Origin: a virus
Direction: 5' to 3' (one strand)
DNA length: 20,260 nucleotides
IMG/VR virus record: IMGVR_UViG_3300033552_000067
Span: 1 to 20,260 of that record
Shown here: piece after piece, positions 6,851 to 15,289 of the stretch
Numbering within the stretch: position 1 is the stretch's first letter
How the letters are laid out: every line of letters begins with the position of its first letter
Program-made: the position numbers and the translations under genes
Notes under the pieces: model-generated
Database searches by the model: none
Told to the model about the DNA's origin: nothing
Seen by the model: the letters and a program-made list of their open reading frames with translations, nothing else

Positions 6851-7843
6851 GTGGAAAGTTTAGATGATTACTTAGAAGGAGCCATCTTATCTGACAAAGC
6901 AATATTAGAGCGCGTTGATGAATACGCGCTCTATAGTTACTACTTGGGTTTTGCACCCGAATTGGGCCCAAAATTTAAGTCACCCGTTCGTGATAATGCT
7001 GACCCAGATACGACCAGTTCATTTTCTTTATTTCCTGACGGTTTAAAGAAAACTGAATATGAGTATATGTGGAAAGACCACGGCACAGGTAACTCCGGCA
7101 ACATCTTTAAGATGATTGGCCTCATTCATGGAATTAAAAACAAGGATGATGTCTATAGAATTATTGACAGGGATTTTGAACTAGGTTTTTTAGAAAACTT
7201 ACCCATAGAACACAAGATTATTAGTACTTACATACCAGAGCCAAAGTTTGTTTGCGACATCCATATTAAATCCAGACCATTTAAGGAAAAGGATTTCAAC
7301 TACTGGAGTCAATATGGAATTACCGAACAAACGCTAGCACTGTACAATGTAAAAGCAGTAGAGTTATTCTGGTTATTAAAACAACAGAAACACCCTAAAG
7401 CGCCTGGAGATTTATGTTACAGCTACCGAATATGGAGCAAACATAAAATCTACAGACCTTACGCTGCCAACAAAGATGACAAGTTTAGAAATGATTACAC
7501 ATCAAGGCACATTGAAGGGTTTTGCCAATTAAAGTTTCAAACAGATACTTTAATCATTACAAAATCCAACAAGGACAACATGATGTTTCATGAGTTTGGT
7601 TACGAATCTGTTGCTTCTCACAGCGAGAACAATTTGCTTAGCGCTCAAGCCCTTTCTTACTTAGAATCTAAGTACAAAAATATTGTGGTATGGTATGACA
7701 ACGATGGAAAGCACTTAGCTGATAAATACCCCTACGATAAAGTTTACGTTCCTCTGGAAAGTGGTGAAAAAGATCCTACTGACTTTAGAAAACGATATGG
7801 CGAAGAAGCCACACTCAAATTAATACAGCAACTTATACACTAG
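6851..7843 (+). CDS. DnaG-like primase with TOPRIM domain
   Basis: This is predicted to be the RNA primase for phage replication. In the 330 residues, the N-terminal segment FKSPVRDNADPDTTSSFSLF (about 42-61) corresponds in position to the CHC2 zinc-finger region but has lost its cysteines. The TOPRIM core follows, with LIITKSNKD at 234-242, SHSENN, and WYDNDG with D283 and D285 in the metal-binding DxD. The glutamate normally found in the first TOPRIM motif is replaced (K238 near that position), as I recall for other phage primases of this type. The start is GTG at 6851; no ATG in the frame occurs before residue 73. The gene lies 11 bases after the previous stop and 2 bases before the next gene. 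Confidence 0.85.
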   Translation: MESLDDYLEGAILSDKAILERVDEYALYSYYLGFAPELGPKFKSPVRDNADPDTTSSFSLFPDGLKKTEYEYMWKDHGTGNSGNIFKMIGLIHGIKNKDDVYRIIDRDFELGFLENLPIEHKIISTYIPEPKFVCDIHIKSRPFKEKDFNYWSQYGITEQTLALYNVKAVELFWLLKQQKHPKAPGDLCYSYRIWSKHKIYRPYAANKDDKFRNDYTSRHIEGFCQLKFQTDTLIITKSNKDNMMFHEFGYESVASHSENNLLSAQALSYLESKYKNIVVWYDNDGKHLADKYPYDKVYVPLESGEKDPTDFRKRYGEEATLKLIQQLIH

Positions 7844-7845
7844 GC

Positions 7846-8079
7846 ATGGAAGATTTAAGCTACAAACGTCGAGGAGTTCTTGAAGAACAACTGGACGCAA
7901 ATTACCATGGACGTTTTGTCGCTATGGAAGCCCCTAATAAAGAACTTTTGTACGGTAGAATCCAAACAATAGGTATAGAGTGTGATGGCCAGTTCAGTTA
8001 TACGGTTACAATAAATCTGGACGGTAAAAGAGTGATTAGTGACTATGACAATTTTATAAAAACTACACAACTTTTATGA
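7846..8079 (+). CDS. Small unknown protein
   Basis: This 77-residue protein has no motif I recognise. The N-terminal 20 residues are helical and charged (MEDLSYKRRGVLEEQLDAN); the rest alternates strands (HGRFVAMEAPNKELLYGRI, SYTVTINLDGKRVISDY), suggesting a small beta-barrel or Sm/SH3-like fold. It begins 2 bases after the primase stop and shares ATGA with the MazG-like gene, so it is translated with its neighbours. Confidence 0.65.
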   Translation: MEDLSYKRRGVLEEQLDANYHGRFVAMEAPNKELLYGRIQTIGIECDGQFSYTVTINLDGKRVISDYDNFIKTTQLL

Positions 8080-8639
8080 CTATTAGAGAATTTAAAAACA
8101 TCGTACCTAGAACGTTGAACGACTTGGGAAGTCCTCTATTAAATAGCATACATGCGTGTTTAGGTATGGGCAGTGAAATAATGTGTGAATTAACGCAGGC
8201 ATTTCAAACTCGGGATGAAGTTAATCTTTCAGAAGAATTAGCAGATGCCCAGTGGTTTGGTTGTGCTTACGCCATAACTCACAGCATTTATATACCGGAA
8301 GAATTCACACCTATTCACCCTGAGCAGGCTACACGTAAGCAACGTAAAGACTACTACGACAAACTCAGAATTTCACTGGGCAAGTTGCAGGATTACGATA
8401 AGTCGGAACTGGCTTACAAAAAAGTGAAATGCACACCTGAAGAGCGCGCTGAAACTCTGTATTTGTTTTTTACTTGTGTGGAATTTGTTGCACTTGACCG
8501 CAATAGAAGCATGAAAGAAGCAAGAGCTACTGTTCATAAAAAGTTGAAGATTCGTTTTCCTGAGAAGTTTGATTACAATCAAGCAGTAACTAGGAACTTA
8601 AACGAAGAGCGTGCTGCTTTGGAGGAGCAAAAAGCATGA
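8076..8639 (+). CDS. MazG-like all-alpha NTP pyrophosphohydrolase
   Basis: Members of this family hydrolyse (d)NTPs to monophosphates and can clean the nucleotide pool or lower alarmone levels. In the 187 residues, the N-terminal half has GMGSEIMCEL (E34, E38), then NLSEELADAQWFGCAYA (E53, E54, D57), matching the two metal-binding helices. The C-terminal segment KIRFPEKFDYNQAVTRNLNEERAALE matches the 'RFPEKF...A..RNL..ER..LE' end of phage MazG-like proteins. The first glutamate pair is spaced ExxxE rather than the usual ExxE. An insertion of about 60 charged residues separates the two parts. The 4-base ATGA overlaps on both sides place it in one translational unit with the dNMP kinase and ThyX run. 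Family confidence is good; activity is inferred. Confidence 0.75.
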   Translation: MTIREFKNIVPRTLNDLGSPLLNSIHACLGMGSEIMCELTQAFQTRDEVNLSEELADAQWFGCAYAITHSIYIPEEFTPIHPEQATRKQRKDYYDKLRISLGKLQDYDKSELAYKKVKCTPEERAETLYLFFTCVEFVALDRNRSMKEARATVHKKLKIRFPEKFDYNQAVTRNLNEERAALEEQKA

Positions 8640-8824
8640 AAGAGCCACTCATATATGTTTTTGTAATTCTTATTTCAGGACTCACAATTTTAATAGCGCT
8701 TTATCTGTCTAAAACGACAATTGATGATATGGCAGTTAGAATTGAGTCCCCCGAAAAGGGTCTTGTATTTATTATTATGTGTGTTGCAATTCTGCTATTA
8801 ATAAAAATGCACACCTCTATTTAA
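8636..8824 (+). CDS. Small two-span membrane protein
   Basis: This 62-residue protein has two hydrophobic segments, about 5-24 (LIYVFVILISGLTILIALYL) and about 42-57, joined by a charged loop (TTIDDMAVRIESPEKG). Both ends are short. It resembles a holin in topology but lies in the nucleotide-metabolism run rather than the lysis cassette, overlapping the MazG-like gene by ATGA and ending 10 bases before the dNMP kinase. Function is unknown. Confidence 0.65.
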   Translation: MKEPLIYVFVILISGLTILIALYLSKTTIDDMAVRIESPEKGLVFIIMCVAILLLIKMHTSI

Positions 8825-8834
8825 CCCAATTATC

Positions 8835-9692
8835 ATGTCCATAATAGCAATATCTGGAAAAATCGGCAGCGGCAAAGACGCCGTTGCTGGTATGATTCAA
8901 AAATTAACAAGCCAAGAGTTTAACTGGAAAACAAATACACCATCTGTTGACAGCACTTGGAAAGTTAGGAAGTTTGCTGGTAAGCTTAAACAAATGGCAT
9001 CACTGCTAACTGGATTTTCAGTTGAGGACTTAGAAAAACCCGAAGTTAAGAATTCCGCGCTTGGCCCTGAATGGGAGCGTAAGATTATTTGGACAGCAGG
9101 ACTAGAAAAAGACTATCGAATAGGTTATGTTAATCATAATACTGGCTTGTTTAAAGCTAAGATTGAACCAATGACTGTACGTCAACTTCTTCAAGAACTG
9201 GGAACGGATGCAGTCAGAAACCAGGTGCATCAAAATGCCTGGGTCAATGCTTTGTTTGCGGACTACAAATCATTTCCAAAAGGTAAAGCACATGATTTAA
9301 AAGATTTTAGTGAACTGTATCGCCATAAGGCTTGTATCAATTGTGCCAAATCTTACAACGGTTTTAAACGACAGCATTTATGTAAAGATTGTATAGAAAA
9401 CCCAGAAGTTGTTTTTTATCCTAACTGGCTTATTTCTGACATGAGGTTTCCCAACGAGCTTGAAGGCGTTAAAGCTAGAGGTGGTTTTACTGTTAGAGTT
9501 AACCGCCCGAAAGAACGAGAGATGTTTTTAATGAATGCTCATATTACAATCGACACTCGAAAAGTAGAGCATGAATCGGAAACAGCTCTTGACAATGCAA
9601 ACTTTGACTACACTATTGAAAACAACGGTACGCTCGATGACTTGCTTGTCAAAGTGCAAGAAATGTTAGTTCACTTTAAAATAATCACATGA
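8835..9692 (+). CDS. Deoxynucleoside monophosphate kinase with zinc-ribbon insert
   Basis: This kinase phosphorylates dNMPs for phage DNA synthesis, as T4 gp1 does. In the 285 residues, the P-loop GKIGSGKD lies at 8-15, a substrate-binding segment MTVRQLLQELGTDAVRNQVHQNAWV lies near residues 113-137, and WLISDMRFPNELEGVKARGG is the characteristic later motif of this family. Between the last two, C167-x2-C170 and C183-x2-C186 form a compact four-cysteine zinc-ribbon-like insert, so the protein is longer than the roughly 240 residues of T4 gp1. The gene shares ATGA with thyX, consistent with joint production for dTMP and dTTP supply. Confidence 0.87.
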   Translation: MSIIAISGKIGSGKDAVAGMIQKLTSQEFNWKTNTPSVDSTWKVRKFAGKLKQMASLLTGFSVEDLEKPEVKNSALGPEWERKIIWTAGLEKDYRIGYVNHNTGLFKAKIEPMTVRQLLQELGTDAVRNQVHQNAWVNALFADYKSFPKGKAHDLKDFSELYRHKACINCAKSYNGFKRQHLCKDCIENPEVVFYPNWLISDMRFPNELEGVKARGGFTVRVNRPKEREMFLMNAHITIDTRKVEHESETALDNANFDYTIENNGTLDDLLVKVQEMLVHFKIIT

Positions 9693-10822
9693 TTAAAGCA
9701 AACATAGTTGCGGACAGCCGCACAGAAAGAGGCAATCGTATTACCACAATGGTAGTTACGTTCCCTCGATTCATTCTTGCTGAGTTAAACACTCACAGAA
9801 TGATGAGTAGAAACTCCGCCAGCAGCCGAGCAATACCTTTTGAGAAAATGCTAAAGTCGGTTGAAGAAAATCCTTTTATCCCTATTGCTTGGCAAAAAGA
9901 TCACAAAGGAATGCAAGGAACAGAGTATTTTACCAACGCAGACAAAATTACTCTTGATATAGGCGGTAGTTATGCTGGCGGATTGACACAGAATTTTGAA
10001 GCAGAAAAACTGTTTAAAGAAGAGTGGATAGCTGCCTCTAAGTCAGCTATAAAAGAAGCGGAAAGATTGCACAGTCTAGGTTTAACCAAACAGCTTTGTA
10101 ACAGATTACTTGAGCCATTTATGTGGCATACAGTAATTATAACTGCAACAGAGTGGGAAAACTTCTTTGCTTTGAGATGTCCTCAATACGGTGGAGATAA
10201 TTTAAGGTCTTGGAAAGAATACGCAAGCAAAGGTTTAGAAAACGAAGATGCTGTGTATAAGCTTACCCACAACAAAGGGCAAGCTGAAATTCACATGATG
10301 GCTTTAGCTGAAGCAATGTGGGACGCTTTAAATGAAAGTACGCCCAAAGAGTTGAAAGCTGGAGATTGGCATATACCGTTTGGAGATAGTGTCGACGATA
10401 AACAGTTAGAAGATACTGTAAACTTCAAATCATTGAATCATGATGGAACTTACGCCCAGGCTCACAAGTATAATCTTGAAAATACTTTAGAAAACTGCAA
10501 AGCACTAATACAAAACAGAATCAAAGTTGCTACAGCGCGTTGTGCTAGAGTTTCTTACACAGTTGTTGGAGAAGAAGGTAAACCCGCTAATTACGAAAAC
10601 GACATCAAGCTTCACGACAATTTAGCTAAATCTGGACACTGGTCACCTTTTGAACATTGTGCTAAAGTTATGACCGAGAGTGAATACTACGGCCATCATG
10701 CTACACAAGGGGACGGAAATCCTTTTGGCAGTAACAACAAAGAAGAGTTTGGTGTTTCGGGCAACTTTAGAGGTTTTATCCAGTATCGTAAAACTTTCAA
10801 CAACGAAAACATAACCAAGTAA
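9689..10822 (+). CDS. thyX: FAD-dependent thymidylate synthase ThyX
   Basis: ThyX methylates dUMP to dTMP using methylene-tetrahydrofolate, FAD and NADPH. Seen in the 377 residues: LAELNTHRMMSRNSASSRAI at about 30-49, which aligns with the ThyX signature RHRxxSxNExSxR but has Thr in place of the first Arg, and near the C-terminus KVATARCARVSY and LAKSGHWSPFEHCAKV. It is longer than typical bacterial ThyX (about 220-250 residues), in line with the larger phage type that carries an internal insertion. The gene overlaps the dNMP kinase by 4 bases. Identity is secure; the effect of the signature change is not known from sequence. Confidence 0.9.
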   Translation: MIKANIVADSRTERGNRITTMVVTFPRFILAELNTHRMMSRNSASSRAIPFEKMLKSVEENPFIPIAWQKDHKGMQGTEYFTNADKITLDIGGSYAGGLTQNFEAEKLFKEEWIAASKSAIKEAERLHSLGLTKQLCNRLLEPFMWHTVIITATEWENFFALRCPQYGGDNLRSWKEYASKGLENEDAVYKLTHNKGQAEIHMMALAEAMWDALNESTPKELKAGDWHIPFGDSVDDKQLEDTVNFKSLNHDGTYAQAHKYNLENTLENCKALIQNRIKVATARCARVSYTVVGEEGKPANYENDIKLHDNLAKSGHWSPFEHCAKVMTESEYYGHHATQGDGNPFGSNNKEEFGVSGNFRGFIQYRKTFNNENITK

Positions 10823-10842
10823 TTTACTAAACCATAAACTGT

Positions 10843-13539
10843 ATGGCAATTCACGAAGAAGAAGTAATTGAGCACTCGGGTATGCTTAAAGAAATTGATG
10901 AAGGTGCGCAAGCCATGTTGTTCGACAACTTGCAGCGTTCCCAGTATCAATACCCGATTAAGTCTACAATCAGAGAACTGGTTTCCAATGGAATTGATGC
11001 AATTAACGAAAGAGACAACGCAATAGCAATTCTCAAAGGCAAAGCCAAAGAATCTGATTTTTACTACACTGAAGGCAACGAAAACTTAGACGAGTCCATT
11101 CAAGCTAACCGTGGGGTGTACAAAGACAGTACTTTTGACCCAAACTACTACAATGCTGAGTTTTTAAACAAAGATGCAAACAAGGTAAATATCATTTACA
11201 AAGAGCAAGGAGCTCTTGAACGTGATTTGCTAATTGTTTCAGACAAAGGCGTTGGTTTAGGTGGAAATAGACTGTTAGGCTATTTTAAGTTGGGCTACAG
11301 TACCAAAAGATTAGCTAAAAAACCGCTAGGTAAGTTTGGTTTAGGTGCTAAGGTAGCTTTATCAACCGGCGTAAAGTATTACACTACCACTAGTTACTAC
11401 AATGGAGAGCGTTTCTGTTTCAATGTTTACAGCAATCACGTAGAAAGTATCATTCCTCCCTTTAACTCACTTAACGGCAAAGCCAATAAGAAGTACGTTG
11501 TAGCGCGTACCAAAACTAAGATTGACGAGAACGGAGAGTTGATAATTGTCAAATACGATGATGTTTACTATTCTGAAGAAACTGCAGAGCTTAACGGCAT
11601 TGACATTACAGTGGAAGTTAAAAAGCACAACAAAACTGAGCTGATTAACGCTGTAAAAAACCAGTTACTGTATTTTCCCAACATCTCACTTGCTATACAC
11701 CATTATAGTGGAGAAGAAGAAATCATTGTTACTGAAGCAGAAATACTGTATGAAGATGACAAGATTGTTATTTCGGACAACAATCAGTTTTCTAAACCTC
11801 ATATTCTGATTAATGGTATCTCTTACGGTTACATTGATTTCCTAGAACTAGAAACCGAAGAACAGCAAGGTAACATTGGTATTAAAGTTCAGCCTCATGA
11901 GATTGAAGTTAGCCCAAGTAGAGAATCTGTGATTTGGAACGAAATTACGGGCGCCACGATTAAGAAACGATTTAAAGAAGTTGTGGAAATAGCTACAAAC
12001 TATGTATCTACTCAACTTGTAGAAGAAGATTTCTTAAAATGGTTAAGGTTGTGTTCAGCTTCATTGCTGGGTAATGGTTACAATCATGGCAAGTCTTCGG
12101 ATAAGCAGGTTCGAGTAATGGCGACTTTAGCTAACATAGCTAATTTGACTGAGCTAAAACCTGCGTACATTGGAGATAGCAGCATTAAGTTTTCGGCAAG
12201 CTTAGAGACTTTGTTTCCTATGATGACTTCTATTGGTGTGGTTACTAAAGAAAACCGCTACGATAAGGAATCTAACATGAGCTACAAAGCCAGCAGAAGA
12301 TCCTCAAAAACACTGGGAGATTTAGGAAACTTGCCTATTTTTATCAAGTACGAAAACACCTCTTATAAGAAAGATTTGTATTTACTGAGTTTGTATCCTG
12401 AAGGTTTTGTAACCTACATGCCCTTTATTCCAGATAAAGAAAACCCAGAACGTCCAAGTTTATTTAACAAAGAAGACGACGCTCCAATTACATTGCGCAA
12501 AAGAAAAGCCGAAGAGCTGTTTTTGGCCAGTGCCGGATTGCTAAAGTACGAGGAAGTAGACGTTCCTGAAGGTTTTGGAAACGTAGCAGTTGACGAGGAA
12601 ATTGAAGAAGATGCTGTAGTTGAAACTCAATCAGGTAAGATAAGTACCAGTGCTAAAGAGCGTAGAAAACTTGAAGGCAAAATGGTAGGTTTTACTCCCT
12701 CAGTTTGGTCTGGCGAAGAATCTTCGTGGCACAAAGTCGAAGTAACGTTTGATAAACTAGAAAACCTTCACGATTTGGAGTTTTATTACGGAAACCAAGA
12801 GTACGAAGAATTGTTGCGTATCGCTGCGATTTTTATTACTGGGCACATCGATAAATTAGCAGCAGAAGACCCTAACGGGCCAATCCCTGCAATGTCTTGG
12901 GGCGATGTTAGTGGAAAATCTTGGTTTAATGGTTCTCCATTCAGGTTGCTAAAGATTTCTAAAGCCAACGAGCGATACATGGGTGATAACCATGCTCACA
13001 TTACCTCATTTTTTGTACGATTTAACAATGGAATTTTAACCATGAGTCAATTACTAGTGCAGTGGAATACTGCAAGAATCATCAATGCTCATTTAAATCT
13101 TCTTCAATTTATGCACGGTTACAAGTCAATTGACGCCGATGTGTATGAGAAGTTTAACTTTTTAAATGCGTACTCTGATCTTCACTATAAAAAACTGGAA
13201 AGTTTATTAGATCAGTCTGAAGCAGCGGCTGAAATTGTTGACCACATTGACAAAGTCATGGTTTTACAGTTGTTTGTTGCTCAATTTCCTGACGATGCCG
13301 AAGCTATTGCGGAGAAAGCTAAAGAGCTGTTTCCTGACGACGACAATGCAGGCAACATTAAAGGAGCAGTAGGCATTGACCTTGAGTTATACAAAAACTT
13401 AATGGGCTTGCTGGAATACGCTAAGCCAATTTCGACCATGTTAAATATGGTAACTTCATTGACAGACGCCAGAGACTTAACTCTTGAACAAGAGCAAGTT
13501 ATTAAGGCTTATGTGGATGAAAGAGTCGACAAAAATTAG
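10843..13539 (+). CDS. rIIA: rIIA-like protein with GHKL ATPase domain
   Basis: This is a homologue of phage rIIA, a membrane-associated lysis-inhibition and exclusion-resistance factor in T4. The N-terminal third of the 898 residues is a GHKL/HSP90-type ATPase: N box RELVSNGIDA with N49 and D52, G1 box SDKGVGLG at 133-140, and G2 box GKFGLGAK at 163-170. A later segment, VQPHEIEVSPSRESVIW, matches the conserved piece after the ATPase domain in rIIA relatives. The C-terminal two thirds are helical with an acidic linker (about 580-600, DEEIEEDAVVE). It is somewhat longer than T4 rIIA (725 residues). The rIIB-like gene follows after 66 bases. The domain call is firm; the biological role in this host is inferred. 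Confidence 0.87.
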   Translation: MAIHEEEVIEHSGMLKEIDEGAQAMLFDNLQRSQYQYPIKSTIRELVSNGIDAINERDNAIAILKGKAKESDFYYTEGNENLDESIQANRGVYKDSTFDPNYYNAEFLNKDANKVNIIYKEQGALERDLLIVSDKGVGLGGNRLLGYFKLGYSTKRLAKKPLGKFGLGAKVALSTGVKYYTTTSYYNGERFCFNVYSNHVESIIPPFNSLNGKANKKYVVARTKTKIDENGELIIVKYDDVYYSEETAELNGIDITVEVKKHNKTELINAVKNQLLYFPNISLAIHHYSGEEEIIVTEAEILYEDDKIVISDNNQFSKPHILINGISYGYIDFLELETEEQQGNIGIKVQPHEIEVSPSRESVIWNEITGATIKKRFKEVVEIATNYVSTQLVEEDFLKWLRLCSASLLGNGYNHGKSSDKQVRVMATLANIANLTELKPAYIGDSSIKFSASLETLFPMMTSIGVVTKENRYDKESNMSYKASRRSSKTLGDLGNLPIFIKYENTSYKKDLYLLSLYPEGFVTYMPFIPDKENPERPSLFNKEDDAPITLRKRKAEELFLASAGLLKYEEVDVPEGFGNVAVDEEIEEDAVVETQSGKISTSAKERRKLEGKMVGFTPSVWSGEESSWHKVEVTFDKLENLHDLEFYYGNQEYEELLRIAAIFITGHIDKLAAEDPNGPIPAMSWGDVSGKSWFNGSPFRLLKISKANERYMGDNHAHITSFFVRFNNGILTMSQLLVQWNTARIINAHLNLLQFMHGYKSIDADVYEKFNFLNAYSDLHYKKLESLLDQSEAAAEIVDHIDKVMVLQLFVAQFPDDAEAIAEKAKELFPDDDNAGNIKGAVGIDLELYKNLMGLLEYAKPISTMLNMVTSLTDARDLTLEQEQVIKAYVDERVDKN

Positions 13540-13580
13540 CATACTTACAATTAATTACATAATTTCACAATTCAATAATT
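13540..13580 (+). repeat. AT-rich imperfect repeats in the rIIB leader
   Basis: The leader contains ACAATT three times (13547, 13567 and 13583) and TAATTACA twice (13552 and 13576), in a stretch with almost no G. The short units could be a protein-binding site, an unstructured mRNA leader, or simple compositional bias. Confidence 0.35.
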
Positions 13581-13605
13581 ACACAATTTAATACGCAAAC
13601 AGACC
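13581..13605 (+). promoter_or_regulatory. Shared leader element, copy 2
   Basis: ACAATTTAATACGCAAA at 13583-13599 is identical to 5234-5250, and GACCATGTT (13602-13610) is identical to 5251-5259. Here CA is inserted between the two blocks. No Shine-Dalgarno sequence is visible. See copy 1 for possible roles. Confidence 0.55.
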
Positions 13606-14802
13606 ATGTTCATTAATGTAACAAGATCCGGCAAAGTTATCACTGGAAGTGCTAACGGTAAGTCATTTGGTGTAACCTATAAAGAGGAACTTTATAAAAC
13701 CATGAAAGATTTGGAAGCTAAGGCTAACCAAGCAAAAACCATGGAAGAGGTTACTGCCATATTAGAAGAGTTTGCTCCCTTAACTAAGGAGAATTTCAAA
13801 GTGCAAGCAGAGACCATTTGTCCTTACATCTTTGTAAATGCAGCTACTGGTAAGTTTTACTTGCAGTTAAAAGGTAGAATCTTAAAAGAGCCAATGCCAC
13901 AAGCTTTAGTGGATAGAATTTTAAAGTCCATCGAGGAAGGTTTAGAATTTATGCCACTGATTAAAGTGTGGGTAAGGTTCCTAAGAAATCCAGTTTGGAA
14001 AAAAGGTTCTGCTGCAGGACAAGCCAAAGGCAAGTTGCTGGCCAATTACATCAACACTAAATACACTGACAACGGTTTGTTGAAGGATTTTTTAGAGCAG
14101 GGCGCCTCTAACGAGGTTGCTAAAGAGATGGCTACTGGGTACCAAACTTCAATCACCGAAGAAGGTTTGCTGGTAAGTTACAAAGTGAGCAACGAGCTAA
14201 CTGAAAAGTGGACTTTAGATGCTGAAGGCAACAGAAAACAAGTTTCTCGCTACACACCAACCATTGATGAAAACACCGGTATTGTTTCTTACGATACTCC
14301 TGCTTTTGTAGAAGAAAGAGTGTTTGAACCGGCCGTTATGGGCACTGGCGGTGATGTCTTTGTTTGTGAAAACACAGATGGGGAGCAAGCTGAGGGTCAC
14401 ATTATCAGAGTTGGCTGTCGCCACTTCTTAAAAGAGTGGAACCAAGTTAACTGTACTGACGGCGTATTTGGAGACAAAGGTTTACACATTGGAAACTTAG
14501 ATTACATCAGAGGTTACCAAAATCCTGGCACTGTAACCCATAACGTGTTCCTGGACCCAGCCATGATTGGACGCTTCACCGACCAAGGTGATGGTGCAGT
14601 TATAGTAAAGGAATACTTTGTTTTTAAATCGTTTGCTGGTGTGAACAGAAGTATCTACTTCTCTTCTGATTACGGTAAATTGACCGACAAAGAATACGAA
14701 GCGATGTTAAATGACTCGTTGGTAGAATTAGGTGAAGTAGCTCAAAAAACAGAAGATACTTCTGGTGATTTGAAAGCTATTGCAACTACTGATTTAGACT
14801 AA
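13606..14802 (+). CDS. rIIB: rIIB-like protein
   Basis: This is a homologue of phage rIIB, the partner of rIIA. In the 398 residues, an N-terminal segment (1-60) is followed by a helical part, then EGLEFMPLIKVWVRFLRNPVW (about 108-128) and, further on, ITEEGLLVSYKVSNE, which together match the 'W..FL.NP ... it.dG..l.YK' pattern conserved in phage rIIB proteins. The remaining C-terminal half is mostly beta-strand with a GCRHFLKEW segment. Its leader is shared with the 5255 gene, and an intrinsic terminator begins 8 bases after its stop codon, so it can be made as a single-gene transcript. Assignment rests on remembered family patterns and on adjacency to rIIA. Confidence 0.8.
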   Translation: MFINVTRSGKVITGSANGKSFGVTYKEELYKTMKDLEAKANQAKTMEEVTAILEEFAPLTKENFKVQAETICPYIFVNAATGKFYLQLKGRILKEPMPQALVDRILKSIEEGLEFMPLIKVWVRFLRNPVWKKGSAAGQAKGKLLANYINTKYTDNGLLKDFLEQGASNEVAKEMATGYQTSITEEGLLVSYKVSNELTEKWTLDAEGNRKQVSRYTPTIDENTGIVSYDTPAFVEERVFEPAVMGTGGDVFVCENTDGEQAEGHIIRVGCRHFLKEWNQVNCTDGVFGDKGLHIGNLDYIRGYQNPGTVTHNVFLDPAMIGRFTDQGDGAVIVKEYFVFKSFAGVNRSIYFSSDYGKLTDKEYEAMLNDSLVELGEVAQKTEDTSGDLKAIATTDLD

Positions 14803-14810
14803 TCAACCTA

Positions 14811-14837
14811 CCCCTCGGCACAGTTCGAGGGGTTTTT
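14811..14837 (+). terminator. Intrinsic terminator after rIIB
   Basis: CCCCTCG (14811-14817) and CGAGGGG (14826-14832) pair perfectly around an 8-base loop and are followed by TTTTT. It lies in the 46-base gap before the next gene, whose leader is therefore only about a dozen bases after the T-run. Confidence 0.88.
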
Positions 14838-14848
14838 ACTTACTCTTT

Positions 14849-15289
14849 ATGCCCGAACCTAAAAAGTCCAATCGCAACAGAACTGCAGGACACGCTTATG
14901 AATTAAAAACAATCAAGAAACTCAAACCTATCTTTCCTCATGCGGCCAGCTCAAGAAGTTGCAACAGAGCCAGAGATGGAGAAAAAGTAGATATTGTTAA
15001 TTACGACGAGTTTGCTAACGGAAGAATTCCTGTAAACGTTCAGTGCAAAGACGTGACTGGCGCTGTCAAATACCATTCACTTCTTAAAGAACTCCCAACT
15101 AACCCAGGAGTTATCAATGTTGTTTTTCATAACTACAGAGTTAAGAAAGGAACTAAGTTTTATACTGCTGGAGAATTTGCAATTACTCATGTTGAGGATT
15201 TTGTAGAGTTGTTAAGGTGTAAAGAAGAATTGTTGCAATTAAAACAACTACGAAATGAGTCAAATACATTCCTTAATAAACAAGCCTGA
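14849..15289 (+). CDS. PDDEXK-type nuclease, possible Holliday junction resolvase
   Basis: A 146-residue basic protein with the layout of small PDDEXK nucleases: TAGHAYELKTIKKLKPIFP with E18 in the first helix, SSRSCNRARDGEKVDIV with D48, and PVNVQCKDVTGAVKYHSLL with Q65-x-K67 replacing the usual E-x-K. A helical tail (EELLQLKQLRNES) follows. Archaeal-type Holliday junction resolvases and phage recombination nucleases share this arrangement. The gene sits just after a terminator and its last 35 bases overlap the exonuclease gene, linking it to DNA processing. The nuclease fold is likely; the substrate is not known from sequence. Confidence 0.7.
   Translation: MPEPKKSNRNRTAGHAYELKTIKKLKPIFPHAASSRSCNRARDGEKVDIVNYDEFANGRIPVNVQCKDVTGAVKYHSLLKELPTNPGVINVVFHNYRVKKGTKFYTAGEFAITHVEDFVELLRCKEELLQLKQLRNESNTFLNKQA

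Noticed and set aside
6660-6971. Minus-strand open frame of 103 codons across the 6099 gene and primase
   Set aside because: It spans two well-supported plus-strand genes and its translation shows no domain or plausible context.
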